This document shows, one piece after another, positions 26,315-35,032 of a DNA stretch of 45,155 bases. The stretch comes from Spirochaetales bacterium Spiro_07 (GTDB taxonomy: Bacteria; Spirochaetota; Spirochaetia; Treponematales; Treponemataceae). The notes beneath the pieces are model-generated. The model was given only the letters and a program-made list of their open reading frames with translations. It searched no databases and had not been told where the DNA came from. Both the position numbers and the translations under genes were made by a program. The stretch's first letter is position 1. Each line of letters opens with the position of its first letter. The stretch is from positions 1-45,155 of the forward strand of contig LVBI01000016.1 in assembly GCA_001603145.1 (NCBI GenBank), given 5' to 3'.

Positions 26315-27547
26315 ATGAAATTAGACCCTATCATCAATAGTCTGCTTGAGACAGACCTTTACAAGTTTTCAATGGGACAGGCTATTTATCACCAGTATGC
26401 TTCATACAAAACAAAATGGAGTTTCAAATGCCGGAACGAAGGCGTCAGATTCAGTGCCGCAATGGTGCAGGAAATCAAAGACCAGATAAAGCATTACTGC
26501 GAAGTTCAGTTTACAGAAGAAGAGCTTGAATATCTTTCAAAAATCGAATGGCTGCATGAAGACTATGTTGACCACCTCCGCTTGTGGAAGCCGCGCTACG
26601 AAGATTTTGACATTTCAGATAATGCAGAATGTGGGCTTGCGCTTGAAGCGACCGGTACATGGCTCAACACCTCGATGTACGAAATTCCGGTTCTGGCAAT
26701 TATAAACGAAGTTTATTTCAGAATGGCCTATAAATACGAAGACCTCATCGAGCAATATAAGAAGCGGCTTGACCAGAAAATCAAATGGCTCACAGACGGA
26801 ACTTACAACATCGGCAGCTTCTCTGAATTCGGGCTGCGCCGCCGCCTTTGTGCAGAAGCACAGGAACTTGCAGTCAAGAAGCTTTGCGAAAACAACAAGA
26901 ACTACAAAGACAGCTTCTGCGTGGGCACTTCTAACGTCTATCTTGCAAAGAAATACAACGTCATTCCGGTTGGAACTATGGCGCACGAATTCGTTATGTG
27001 CGTAGGTCAGGGAAATCCGATGTATAACCCGGCTTATTCGAACAAGCTCGCAATGGATTCTTGGACAAAGGAATATGGCGTGTTGAACGGCACATACCTG
27101 ACCGACACAATCGGTGACGAGACTGCGCATCTTGATATGGGCTACACGTTCTCAATCTGCTTCAGCGGCGTGCGCCACGATTCTGGCGACCCTTACGAAT
27201 GGGGCGAAGCATGGATAAAGCATTACGAAAACTTCTATAATAAATACAAAGATGAGCGCGTAAACCCAAAAAACAAGACTTTGCTTTTCAGCGACAGCCT
27301 CGATTTTGAGCGCGCCTCGGCTTTGTATGCAAAATTCCACGACAGAATCAAAGTTGCTTTCGGAATCGGCACATATATCTCGAACGACACCGACGTTGAG
27401 CCGCTGAACATCGTTATGAAGGTCTCTGAATGCAACGAGCGGCCTGTTGCAAAGCTTTCTAACGCCATCGGCAAGACAATGTGCAAAGACGACGAATATG
27501 TTGAATATCTTCAGAAGACAATCAACTGGAGATTGAACCATAAATAA
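26315..27547 (+). CDS. pncB: Nicotinate phosphoribosyltransferase
   Basis: PncB makes nicotinate mononucleotide from nicotinate and PRPP in NAD salvage. The 410-residue protein has the family landmarks LETDLYKFSMGQAIYHQY, EFGLRRRLCAEAQ, GTSNVYLAKKYNVIPVGTMAHEFVM with the phosphorylated-His region, GVRHDSGDPYEWGEA and LLFSDSLDFE. GGGAGGCG lies seven bases before the ATG. It is a single gene facing the ECF transporter operon. Confidence 0.95.
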   Translation: MKLDPIINSLLETDLYKFSMGQAIYHQYASYKTKWSFKCRNEGVRFSAAMVQEIKDQIKHYCEVQFTEEELEYLSKIEWLHEDYVDHLRLWKPRYEDFDISDNAECGLALEATGTWLNTSMYEIPVLAIINEVYFRMAYKYEDLIEQYKKRLDQKIKWLTDGTYNIGSFSEFGLRRRLCAEAQELAVKKLCENNKNYKDSFCVGTSNVYLAKKYNVIPVGTMAHEFVMCVGQGNPMYNPAYSNKLAMDSWTKEYGVLNGTYLTDTIGDETAHLDMGYTFSICFSGVRHDSGDPYEWGEAWIKHYENFYNKYKDERVNPKNKTLLFSDSLDFERASALYAKFHDRIKVAFGIGTYISNDTDVEPLNIVMKVSECNERPVAKLSNAIGKTMCKDDEYVEYLQKTINWRLNHK

Positions 27548-27554
27548 GTGATGC

Positions 27555-27634
27555 GGCTGGCTGGTGCACAGCCGGCGCGCGCCTGTGCACCGGCTGCGGT
27601 CTCTTAGTCATTGTCGGGCGTGACCCGACAATCT
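27555..27634. repeat. Two hairpins between convergent genes, including a GTCATT...AATCT palindrome
   Basis: A GC-rich hairpin (GGTGCACAG at about 27569 with CTGTGCACC near 27583) is followed at 27607-27634 by a copy of the dispersed palindrome with stem GTCGGG/CCCGAC. They may end transcription of pncB and of the ECF genes. Confidence 0.5.
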
Positions 27635-27647
27635 TAGGCGTTATACG

Positions 27648-28475
27648 TCAATTAAACGGATTGTAGAACCTTGAGCCGTCGCGGTAGGTTATGAACAGCG
27701 CGGCGGCAGATGCGGCGGTAATTCCTGCAATAATCAGAATATCTGCTTTCGTAAGTTTCTTGCCCGAATACCAGGTGCGCTTCTTGTTCTTGCCGAAACC
27801 GCGCAGCTCCATCGCGCTGCTTATCGAATCAATCCGTTCCATGCTCGTAAAAATCAGCGGAAACAAGATTGCCGACATATTTTTCAGCCTTGAAAAAATA
27901 TTCGCCTTGCCCGACATTTCGATGCCGCGCGCTTCTTGCGCATTTTTTATTCTATTAAAATCAGACTGAACATCCGGTATGTAGCGCAGCGCAATCGCCA
28001 CAGAGTAGCATATCGTATACGGCAGCCCTATTCTGTTGAGCGAGGCCGCAAATTCGCTTGGGTTGGTCGACGTGATGAACATAAACACCGAAGGCACAAT
28101 CGTAAAATATTTGAGAATCACGTTCAGCTCATAGAAAAGCTGCTCGGCCGTAAAAGTGTAATTTCCGGCAATATGCAGCAAATCTGTTCTTGAGCCGTAA
28201 ATCTTGCAGCCTTCGTAAGGCGAAAACAGAAAAATCGCCGTCACGTTCAGCAGAAGAAAGAACATGATAAACAGAAAAACCGAACGCACTTGCTTCCATT
28301 CAGTTTTTGAAAGACCGAAAATGACAATGCTCGCGCAAACCATAACAGCCAGAACGTGCGTGTCATAAGTCAGCATCGTCACAAGAGTCCACATCAAAAA
28401 GAAAATCAGCTTTGTAAGGCCACACAAGCGGTGAATGAAGCAGTTCTTTTCCTTATAAGTTATAATCCGGCTCAT
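27648..28475 (-). CDS. ecfT: ECF transporter T component (EcfT/CbiQ-type permease)
   Basis: The 275-residue membrane protein couples the ATPases to a substrate-binding S component. It has five to six hydrophobic segments and the two coupling motifs with Ala/Leu-Arg-Gly cores, AQEARGIEM and AMELRGFGKNK. Its ATG overlaps the stop of the double ATPase gene by four bases (ATGA), so they are one translational unit. The probable S component is about 6 kb away at 34354-34914. Confidence 0.85.
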   Translation of the reverse strand: MSRIITYKEKNCFIHRLCGLTKLIFFLMWTLVTMLTYDTHVLAVMVCASIVIFGLSKTEWKQVRSVFLFIMFFLLLNVTAIFLFSPYEGCKIYGSRTDLLHIAGNYTFTAEQLFYELNVILKYFTIVPSVFMFITSTNPSEFAASLNRIGLPYTICYSVAIALRYIPDVQSDFNRIKNAQEARGIEMSGKANIFSRLKNMSAILFPLIFTSMERIDSISSAMELRGFGKNKKRTWYSGKKLTKADILIIAGITAASAAALFITYRDGSRFYNPFN

Positions 28476-30202
28476 AACGCACCTCTAAGTTCGCGCTCAA
28501 AATGAATGAACCTGTCAACAAGCTCATCCGGTTTTTCTATGCCGCATTTTACAGACAAATCGTAGAGGCTTGTCTTTTTAAGGCTCGCGGCTTCGGTTAT
28601 CGCTTCATCTGTCAAAATCACGGAACTTTTTCCGTCTGCTATTATATGCCCGTCTGAAACTACGATTGCACGGTCTGTGTATTCAAGCATCAGATGCATG
28701 TCATGCGTTATCATCAGAATCGTCAAATTCTGCTCGCGGTTCAGCTTGCGCAAAAATTCCATTATTTCGGTGTAATGCGCATAATCTTGTCCGGCTGTCG
28801 GCTCGTCAAGAATGATGATTTCGGGCTTCATCACCAAAATCGAAGCGATTGTCACGCGCTTTTTCTGTCCGAAACTGATTGCGCTTATCGGCCAGTTTCT
28901 GTACGGATACATGCCGCAGATTTTCAGCGCATTGTTGACGCGCTCTTTGATTTCGTCTTTCGGCACGTTGCGCACCTTTAAGCCGAGCGCAACTTCGTCA
29001 AAAATTATAGACTTTGAAATCATCTGATTCTGGTTCTGCATTACAAAGCCGATTTTTTCGCCGCGCTGCTTTATCGAAAGGCTTGAGATTTCTTCGCCGT
29101 TCACAAAAATCTGGCCTTCGTTCTGCCTGTTGAAACCGCAAATCAAAGAAGCAATCGTCGACTTGCCTGCGCCGTTCGTGCCGACAATGCTGACCATCTC
29201 GCCGCGGTTTATGCTGAAATTGATGTTTTCAACTGTGTAAGGCTTTTCCGCATCATACTTGAAGCAGACGTTTCTAAGCTCAAGCACCTTTTCAGTTTGC
29301 GGAACCGGCGGAACAATCTCGATTTTTTTGAACCAGCTTAGAAGCTCCGCCTTGTACGGCGCGACGTTCATCGTTTCAATGTGCATGGGCTTGTCTTCTG
29401 GTTTGAGCTTGCAGCCGGCGTGCTTGAGCGCGGCAATATAGAGCGGCTCGCGAATGCCCTTCTCTCTGAACAAGTCTGTGCAGAGAAGCTTATCGGGCGT
29501 TTCATCTGCCGCAATCTGGCCGTCTTCTACAATGATGATTCTGTCAACATCTTTGTAGAGCACGTCTTCAAGCCGGTGTTCAATTATTATTACGGTTTTT
29601 TCTTTGTTTTTGTTGATTTCATCTATTAAAGAAATTATGCGCTTGCCGGCTGCCGGGTCAAGGTTCGCAAGCGGTTCGTCAAACAAGAGAATTTCCACAT
29701 CGTCCACGAGAATGCCCGCAAGAGAAACGCGCTGCTTCTGCCCGCCGCTCAACGCGCCCGGCACAGACTTGAGCAGCTTCTTCACGTCTACGATTTCAGC
29801 AGCTTCATCAACTTTTTTGTGCATTTCGTCAAAAGGCACATCGTCGTTTTCAAGCGCAAACGCAATGTCTTCGGCCACGGTCAAGCCGATAAACTGACCG
29901 TCCGTGTCCTGCAGCACAGTACCGACATGCTTTGACATGCCGAAAATGCCCTCTTTTTCCGGGTTTAGGCCGCAGACCGAAAGGCTTCCGCTAATTTTGC
30001 CCGGGTAGCTTGAAGGAATAAGCCCGTTTATGCATTTTGCAATCGTCGATTTGCCGGAGCCTGAACTGCCGATGATGAGCACCTTCTCGCCTTTGTTTAT
30101 CGCAAGGCTGATGTTCTTTAGCGTCGGCTCGCTTTGCGTTCGATATTTATAAGAAAAATCTTTGAATTCGATAACCGGAATTGTCTGCGCCTTATTCTGC
30201 AT
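28472..30202 (-). CDS. ECF transporter double ATP-binding protein (fused EcfA-EcfA')
   Basis: This is a fusion of two ABC ATPase domains (576 residues from the ATG at 30202; an in-frame GTG lies two codons earlier). Domain 1 has GSSGSGKST, LSGGQKQRVSLAGIL and LLFDEPLANLD; domain 2 has GTNGAGKST, ISFGQKKRVTIASIL and ILDEPTAGQD, with GQ replacing the usual GGQ in its signature. The order resembles the YkoD-like ATPases found with UPF0397 S components. It powers uptake of a vitamin-like solute that cannot be named from sequence. Confidence 0.88.
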   Translation of the reverse strand: MQNKAQTIPVIEFKDFSYKYRTQSEPTLKNISLAINKGEKVLIIGSSGSGKSTIAKCINGLIPSSYPGKISGSLSVCGLNPEKEGIFGMSKHVGTVLQDTDGQFIGLTVAEDIAFALENDDVPFDEMHKKVDEAAEIVDVKKLLKSVPGALSGGQKQRVSLAGILVDDVEILLFDEPLANLDPAAGKRIISLIDEINKNKEKTVIIIEHRLEDVLYKDVDRIIIVEDGQIAADETPDKLLCTDLFREKGIREPLYIAALKHAGCKLKPEDKPMHIETMNVAPYKAELLSWFKKIEIVPPVPQTEKVLELRNVCFKYDAEKPYTVENINFSINRGEMVSIVGTNGAGKSTIASLICGFNRQNEGQIFVNGEEISSLSIKQRGEKIGFVMQNQNQMISKSIIFDEVALGLKVRNVPKDEIKERVNNALKICGMYPYRNWPISAISFGQKKRVTIASILVMKPEIIILDEPTAGQDYAHYTEIMEFLRKLNREQNLTILMITHDMHLMLEYTDRAIVVSDGHIIADGKSSVILTDEAITEAASLKKTSLYDLSVKCGIEKPDELVDRFIHFERELRGAL

Positions 30203-30298
30203 GCGCACATTCTATCAGAAAATGCGCATAATCTGCAAACCCTGGATGCAGGCTGAAATGTACTGTGTATGGTGACCGTTGTCTGATTGATTGTGCAT

Positions 30299-30428
30299 GT
30301 CATTCCCGCGCGTGACGCGGGAATCTTTTAACAACGCATCTGCAAACAAAGATTGTCGGGTCAAGCACGGCAATGACAAATTCTTGTTAAATTAATAATA
30401 ACGGCGCAAAACTCGACTTTTGACCTAA
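30299..30428. repeat. Two opposed GTCATT...AATCT palindromes and a shared 21-mer
   Basis: A copy with stem CCCGCG/CGCGGG lies at 30299-30326 and an inverted, imperfect copy at 30350-30377. The 21 bases at 30408-30428 equal 8612-8632. The gap otherwise holds no gene. Confidence 0.6.
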
Positions 30429-30452
30429 TAGATTAATCCCAATGCGAAACGC

Positions 30453-31166
30453 CTATTCAGCCAACAACGCGGAGAAACGTTCTTCTGTAGAGAGCGGCTC
30501 TTTTACAAAATAATCGGGATAATCTTTCATGATGCGGTTGAGCTGGTTTTCAAGCTGATGGAGATGGGCTTTTATCGCAATCTTTGCATAATCTGCATTT
30601 TTTTCCTGAACAGCTGAAACAATTTTCTGATGCTGCAATATTGTTTCCATCATTATGTCTTTGTTCCAGACTGTAATCATGCGGATTCTTGCGTAATGGT
30701 TGGCAGACTGCTCGATGGTTTCCCATGCAAGGCTCTGGCCGGTAATTTTAAACATATAATGATGAAACTCGTTGTCCAGAGCCATAAGGGAATTATAGTC
30801 ACATGCGTTTACGGTGGAATGCTGCCGCTCTATGTTGAGCTCAAGCTCGCCGATGTCTTTGCGCGTGCATTTTTCGACGAACAAATCGATGTTTGCACAT
30901 TCAAGGCTTTCGCGCACAAAGCGTTCCTGCTCTACTTTATGAAAATCAATTCTTGAAACGATTGTCTCTTTTTGAGGGAAAATATCTACAAGTCCGTCGC
31001 GCTGCAAGCGGATAAAAGCCTCGCGCACTGGTGTGCGGCTAACATCAAGTTTCTGTGCAATTTCCTGCGTGCTCATAACTGTGCCAGGCTTCAGCTGCAA
31101 TGTCATAATGTTGTTCCTCAGCGCATTATAAACAGCCGACTGCACGCTGGATTCACTTTTACTCAT
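30453..31166 (-). CDS. GntR-family regulator, FadR/FCD subfamily
   Basis: The 237-residue protein has an N-terminal winged helix (SAVYNALRNNIMTLQLKPGT, QEIAQKLDVSRTPVREAF) and an FCD-type helical ligand domain. Metal/ligand-binding positions are suggested by ALDNEFHHYMF, ARIRM and HLHQLENQL. It is divergent from the TRAP transporter, and a 12-bp palindrome CTAACATGTTAG overlaps the -10 box of each promoter, so it probably represses both itself and the transporter until its ligand, likely the transported acid, is present. GGGGAAGAA precedes the ATG. Confidence 0.88.
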   Translation of the reverse strand: MSKSESSVQSAVYNALRNNIMTLQLKPGTVMSTQEIAQKLDVSRTPVREAFIRLQRDGLVDIFPQKETIVSRIDFHKVEQERFVRESLECANIDLFVEKCTRKDIGELELNIERQHSTVNACDYNSLMALDNEFHHYMFKITGQSLAWETIEQSANHYARIRMITVWNKDIMMETILQHQKIVSAVQEKNADYAKIAIKAHLHQLENQLNRIMKDYPDYFVKEPLSTEERFSALLAE

Positions 31167-31199
31167 TTCTTCCCCATAAAATTGTTGGATATTTACTAA

Positions 31200-31211
31200 C
31201 TAACATGTTAG
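31200..31211. promoter_or_regulatory. GntR operator at its own promoter
   Basis: Perfect palindrome CTAACATGTTAG overlapping the -10 box of the minus-strand promoter. The same 12 bases recur at 31279-31290. Confidence 0.75.
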
Positions 31212-31233
31212 CACTTTAAAATAGCGCTGTCAA
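31205..31233 (-). promoter_or_regulatory. Promoter of the GntR gene
   Basis: On the minus strand, TTGACA (31233-31228), 17 bases, TAACAT (31210-31205). It is a mirror image of the transporter promoter. Confidence 0.65.
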
Positions 31234-31256
31234 TAAAATAAATTTTCACTTTTTTC

Positions 31257-31285
31257 TTGACAATCAAAGATTTAGCAACTAACAT
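31257..31285 (+). promoter_or_regulatory. Promoter of the TRAP transporter operon
   Basis: TTGACA (31257-31262), 17 bases, TAACAT (31280-31285). The operator covers the -10 box. Confidence 0.7.
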
Positions 31286-31290
31286 GTTAG
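31279..31290. promoter_or_regulatory. GntR operator at the TRAP promoter
   Basis: Second CTAACATGTTAG palindrome, extended to a 14-bp perfect palindrome by flanking A and T. Centre-to-centre distance to the first operator is 79 bp. Confidence 0.75.
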
Positions 31291-31319
31291 TATATCAGAC
31301 AGTCGAAAAGGGGGACTTC

Positions 31320-32321
31320 ATGAAAAAAACTATTCTATATTCTTTGGGTGCTTTGCTTATCTGCGGAATGTTATTCACATCTTGCAGCAAAAAAGAAGGC
31401 GGCACAGGTGCAAAAATTCCTGTAACATTTGCAGGAACAGAAGCCGCAACAACCGGCCAGAGCCGCATGATGCAGGCTGTAGCAGACAAGCTCAACGAAA
31501 CAGGCCGCTTCAATGCAGTCGTTCAGGTTGCGGGCGCTCTTTCTGGCGACACAGACGCGCTTGTTACACAGGCCAAGCTCGGCATCAGCCTTGTTGTTCC
31601 AAGTGACCCAGGCCGCCTTGCAAGCCAGTTCAAGATTCCAGATTTGAACATTCTTATGGCTCCGTACATTCTTACAGACCCGGCCATGCTCAAAAAATTG
31701 CCGGACACTGCGCTTTTCAAAGAATGGCAGGCAGAACTTGAAAAACAGGGCATCGTCTATATCACGAACATGTACAACGGTTTCCGCTGCTTCTACACTA
31801 CAACGCCGGTTAAGAACGTATCAGACCTTTCTGGTTTGAGAATCCGCGGCTTCGGCAACGCAATCGGCAACAACCTTGCTAAATATCTCGGTTTTGCAAA
31901 CATCGGCATTTCTTGGGGCGAAGTTTTCCCAGGAATTCAGCAGAAAGCGCTCGACGGTTGCGAAGTTCAGGTTGCAACAGCTGACGGTTCACGCTTGTAT
32001 GAAGTTACAAAATATCTTGCAATGACAAAGCACTATATGCTTCAGTCTGCATTTGTCTGCTCTTCTGCATTCTATAACAGCATGAGCCCGGCAGACCGCG
32101 AGCTTTTCACCAAAATCATGCGTGAAGCTGCTGCTGAATACGGCGCAATCATTCAGAGCGAAGAAGCCGGTTACTACGAGAACATGAAAAAGAACGGCGT
32201 AACAATCACAGATGTTGACATCGGCGAATTCCAGAAGGCAATTGAGCCGCTTTACACAAACAACGATTTGGGCTTCTCTGCCGGTCTTAAAGAAAGACTT
32301 TTCAAGGAACTTGCTCAATAA
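31320..32321 (+). CDS. dctP: TRAP transporter solute-binding lipoprotein (DctP-type)
   Basis: The receptor subunit binds a carboxylated solute outside the cytoplasmic membrane. From the ATG at 31320, chosen because AAAGGGGGAC precedes it, the protein is 333 residues with a lipoprotein signal (LLICGMLFTSC). The DctP fold is shown by ALSGDTDALVTQAKLGISLV, GFRCFYTTTPVKNVSDLSGL, LRIRGFGNAIGNN (with the substrate-contacting Arg) and DGCEVQVATADGSRLYEV. Genes for the small and large membrane subunits follow. Solute identity is unknown; uronates are one possibility next to xylan genes, but this is a guess. Confidence 0.92.
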   Translation: MKKTILYSLGALLICGMLFTSCSKKEGGTGAKIPVTFAGTEAATTGQSRMMQAVADKLNETGRFNAVVQVAGALSGDTDALVTQAKLGISLVVPSDPGRLASQFKIPDLNILMAPYILTDPAMLKKLPDTALFKEWQAELEKQGIVYITNMYNGFRCFYTTTPVKNVSDLSGLRIRGFGNAIGNNLAKYLGFANIGISWGEVFPGIQQKALDGCEVQVATADGSRLYEVTKYLAMTKHYMLQSAFVCSSAFYNSMSPADRELFTKIMREAAAEYGAIIQSEEAGYYENMKKNGVTITDVDIGEFQKAIEPLYTNNDLGFSAGLKERLFKELAQ

Positions 32322-32339
32322 AACTTAGCTCCTTATTTT

Positions 32340-32400
32340 CAGGTTTGTGTCTTCGGTTTTCTCCTTCATATTACCCAAAAGGCACAAACCTGTTTTTTTT
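32340..32400 (+). terminator. Terminator-like hairpin between dctP and dctQ
   Basis: CAGGTTTGTG (32340-32349) pairs with CACAAACCTG (32383-32392) across a 33-base loop, followed by eight T. Being inside the operon, it probably lowers membrane-subunit expression relative to the binding protein. Confidence 0.65.
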
Positions 32401-32428
32401 CAAAACTGAATGTTTTCAAGGACTTTAT

Positions 32429-32947
32429 ATGAAGAAATTTTACGAATATTTTTGCAAGGCTGAAACCCTAATCTGCGGAATTGGGTTCATCTTTCTTGTA
32501 ATATTTGTTTTTATCTCTGCAATTCTGCGCTTTATGCGCGTTTCAATGTCGTGGAACATTGACTTGGCAATGCTTTTGCTTGCGTGGACGTCATTTCTTG
32601 GTGCGGACATTGCATGGCGAAGCGGCCAGCTTATCGGCATAGACATCGTAACGCGGTATTTTCCGAAAAAAATGCAGAAAGCGATATTGCTTCTGATTTA
32701 TGCGATAATTCTTTGTGTAACAATCGTTATCTGCATTTACGGCGCACGCCTTGTCTGGACGGAACGGCTTAGAACATATCAGTCAATGCCGATTCCTTAT
32801 TCGCTCGTAAGCTTGAGCCTTGTTGTGGCAACTTTTTCAATGTCGATTTCTACAATCGGCAAAATAAAAGATTGCATTCAGCATTTCAACGATGAAGGCA
32901 AAGCTGTTCAAAGCGCGGCTGACGCGAAGCCTGAGCAAGCTGAATAA
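32429..32947 (+). CDS. dctQ: TRAP transporter small membrane subunit (DctQ-type)
   Basis: From the ATG at 32429 (AAGGACTTTAT before it) the protein is 172 residues, a usual DctQ length, with four hydrophobic segments. Family features include MLLLAWTSFLGADIAWRSGQLIGIDI and PYSLVSLSLVVATFSMS. An upstream in-frame start would add 28 residues reaching into the terminator hairpin. It lies between dctP and dctM and links the two in the complex. Confidence 0.88.
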   Translation: MKKFYEYFCKAETLICGIGFIFLVIFVFISAILRFMRVSMSWNIDLAMLLLAWTSFLGADIAWRSGQLIGIDIVTRYFPKKMQKAILLLIYAIILCVTIVICIYGARLVWTERLRTYQSMPIPYSLVSLSLVVATFSMSISTIGKIKDCIQHFNDEGKAVQSAADAKPEQAE

Positions 32948-32961
32948 TTGGAGAAAAAACT

Positions 32962-34260
32962 ATGGCACTTCTTCTTTTATGTTTTGTAATATTTTTGATA
33001 ATGGGAATGCCCATCGCGTTCGTCATTGGAATTGCGGGCTTCGCCTATTTCATGAGCCAGCCGGTTCTTCCGTTTGAAGCCGCCGTTCAGATGGTTGTGC
33101 TTCAAAGCCAGTCGTTTGCATTCCTTGCAGTTCCATTTTTCATTTTTGCCGGAAACCTGATGAATGTTTCTGGCATTACAGACCAGCTTTTAAGCCTTGC
33201 ACGCCTGCTTACAAGACGCATGTACGGCGGCACTGCTCAAATTTCGGTCGTAATGTCAACTTTGATGGGCGGCGTTTCAGGCTCTGCAACTGCCGATGCC
33301 GCAATGGAAACGCGTATTCTCGCCCCGGAAATGATGAAACGCGGCTACACGAAAGGCTACATCTGTTCGATAAACTGCCTTACTGCACTCATCACGGCGA
33401 CAATTCCGCCAAGCTTAGGTCTTATCATTTTCGGCTTTGTCGGCGAAGTTTCAATCGGCCGCCTTTTTGCAGCCGGCATCATTCCGGGCATCTTGATGAT
33501 GGTGTTCCTTATGGGAACAACGACAATCACAAGCCGCATCAGAAAATTCGACCCGCCAAGCACAGACGCACCGAAACTGACATTCAAGGAACTTTTCGAC
33601 AACCTTAAGGTTTCAATCTGGGCGCTTTTGTTCCCGATTATCCTCATTGTCGGAATCCGTTTCGGCGTGTTCACACCGTCTGAATCTGGTGCATTCGCCG
33701 TAATTTATGCAATCATAGTCGGCAAATTCGTCTACAAGAAGCTCAACTGGGAAAACTTCAAAGAGGCTTTGATTACCACGCTCAAAGACAACGGCGCAAT
33801 CATGCTGATTATTGCGATGAGCGGTCCGTTCAGCTACGCAATTACTTGGGTTAAGCTTCCGGCGGCGTTAAGCTCATTCATTTTCGGCATCACCGAAAAC
33901 CCGCAGCTTCTCACGCTGATTATGCTCGGCTTCCTCTTTATTACAGGAATGTTCGTTGACAGCAACGTCAACTTCCTGCTGCTTACGCCGATTTTCTTGC
34001 CAATGGTAACAAGCGTCGGCATGGACCCGGTTCATTTTGGCGTTCTCATGGCTACAATCGTAACTTTGGGCGTAATGACGCCGCCAATTGGCTCGGCGCT
34101 TTACACAGTCTGCGGAATTATCGGCTGCCCGCCTGAAGAATATACGAAAGAAAGTTTGCCTTTCTTGTTTGCGATTCTTCTGGAGCTTGCAATTTTGGTG
34201 TTCTGCCCCAAGCTTGTGCTCTTCATTCCGAATATGATTTTCGGCGCCGCAGCAGGCTAA
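32962..34260 (+). CDS. dctM: TRAP transporter large membrane subunit (DctM-type)
   Basis: This 432-residue, about 12-segment protein forms the sodium-coupled translocation pathway. Family motifs include FIFAGNLMNVSGITDQLL, GGVSGSATADAAMETRILAPEM, LTALITATIPPSLGLIIFGFV and GMFVDSNVNFLLLTPIFLPM. It starts 14 bases after dctQ with TTGGAGAAAAAACT. A bidirectional terminator follows. Confidence 0.93.
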   Translation: MALLLLCFVIFLIMGMPIAFVIGIAGFAYFMSQPVLPFEAAVQMVVLQSQSFAFLAVPFFIFAGNLMNVSGITDQLLSLARLLTRRMYGGTAQISVVMSTLMGGVSGSATADAAMETRILAPEMMKRGYTKGYICSINCLTALITATIPPSLGLIIFGFVGEVSIGRLFAAGIIPGILMMVFLMGTTTITSRIRKFDPPSTDAPKLTFKELFDNLKVSIWALLFPIILIVGIRFGVFTPSESGAFAVIYAIIVGKFVYKKLNWENFKEALITTLKDNGAIMLIIAMSGPFSYAITWVKLPAALSSFIFGITENPQLLTLIMLGFLFITGMFVDSNVNFLLLTPIFLPMVTSVGMDPVHFGVLMATIVTLGVMTPPIGSALYTVCGIIGCPPEEYTKESLPFLFAILLELAILVFCPKLVLFIPNMIFGAAAG

Positions 34261-34290
34261 GCGCAAACTGAAAACACAACAAACAAAAAA

Positions 34291-34331
34291 GCGCTGCTTC
34301 TTGAGTTTTTTCCAAGAATCAGCGCTTTTTT
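34291..34331. terminator. Bidirectional Rho-independent terminator
   Basis: GCGCTG(C)TTCTTG at 34291-34303 pairs with CAAGAATCAGCGC at 34313-34325, with A-run before and T-run after. It serves dctM and, on the other strand, the S-component gene. Confidence 0.8.
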
Positions 34332-34353
34332 ATGACCACGCAAGGTCTGTGTT

Positions 34354-34914
34354 TTAGTCTTCAGTCTTAAGCGAACCTGATTTAGTCTTTATCTTTGAGT
34401 AGCCCCAGGCAAGCAAAGAGCCAAGAATAAGAACAATCGCAAAGTTAGCCACAAATGCAACTGCACCCTGTGCAAAAACCTTGTTTGACGGTTCTTTATA
34501 AATGAGAATATCGAGAACAGGTGCAATAAGAACCCAAGCAACAGCGTTTGCTACAAGCTGAACAACGTTGAAAAATACGCACTGCTTGATGCCGAAACCG
34601 CCCTCTTCAACAGCATATTTCTTTGCAAAAAGACCGACCAGCAAACCAAAAACTGCATCCGGGAAAACCCAGCTCCACCAGACGCTTCCATAAAAGAGTG
34701 CATCGCCCAAAGCGTGGCCAATCAGACCGATTGCAAAACCTGCAACAGGGCCGAACACGGCGGCAAAGAAAGCAAGCACTGCGGCACGCACCTGCAATGC
34801 AACATTCGGCACAAAACCGACCGGAATCTGAACTGTTGTCAAAGCAACGAACAACGCCGCACCGATGCCGATGGCAACAACCTGACGGATGACATTTTTC
34901 TGTTTATCAGCCAT
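34354..34914 (-). CDS. ECF transporter S component, UPF0397 family
   Basis: The 186-residue, five- to six-segment membrane protein matches the UPF0397 family closely: VVAIGIGAALFVALTTVQIP, AAVFGPVAGFAIGLIGHALG, FYGSVWWSWVFPDAVFG, AWVLIAPVLDILIYKEPSN and a KTKSGSL tail. In lactic acid bacteria and clostridia the gene usually sits next to a double ATPase and a T component like those at 27648-30202. Here the GntR/TRAP cassette lies between. Substrate is unknown. GGAG precedes the ATG. Confidence 0.85.
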   Translation of the reverse strand: MADKQKNVIRQVVAIGIGAALFVALTTVQIPVGFVPNVALQVRAAVLAFFAAVFGPVAGFAIGLIGHALGDALFYGSVWWSWVFPDAVFGLLVGLFAKKYAVEEGGFGIKQCVFFNVVQLVANAVAWVLIAPVLDILIYKEPSNKVFAQGAVAFVANFAIVLILGSLLAWGYSKIKTKSGSLKTED

Positions 34915-34958
34915 TTTTTTCTCCGCTTGATAAATTAAGTTTTTCTATGAACAAAACG

Positions 34959-34968
34959 GTTCATGAAC
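34959..34968. promoter_or_regulatory. Possible operator for the S-component gene
   Basis: The perfect palindrome GTTCATGAAC lies just downstream of a minus-strand TATAGT (34980-34975), at the expected transcription start. The -35 region is poor. Confidence 0.3.
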
Positions 34969-35032
34969 ATTCTTACTATACAGCATCTTCAAAAGATTTG
35001 CATTCAGTTTTTGCAGGAAAAACAAAATGCGG

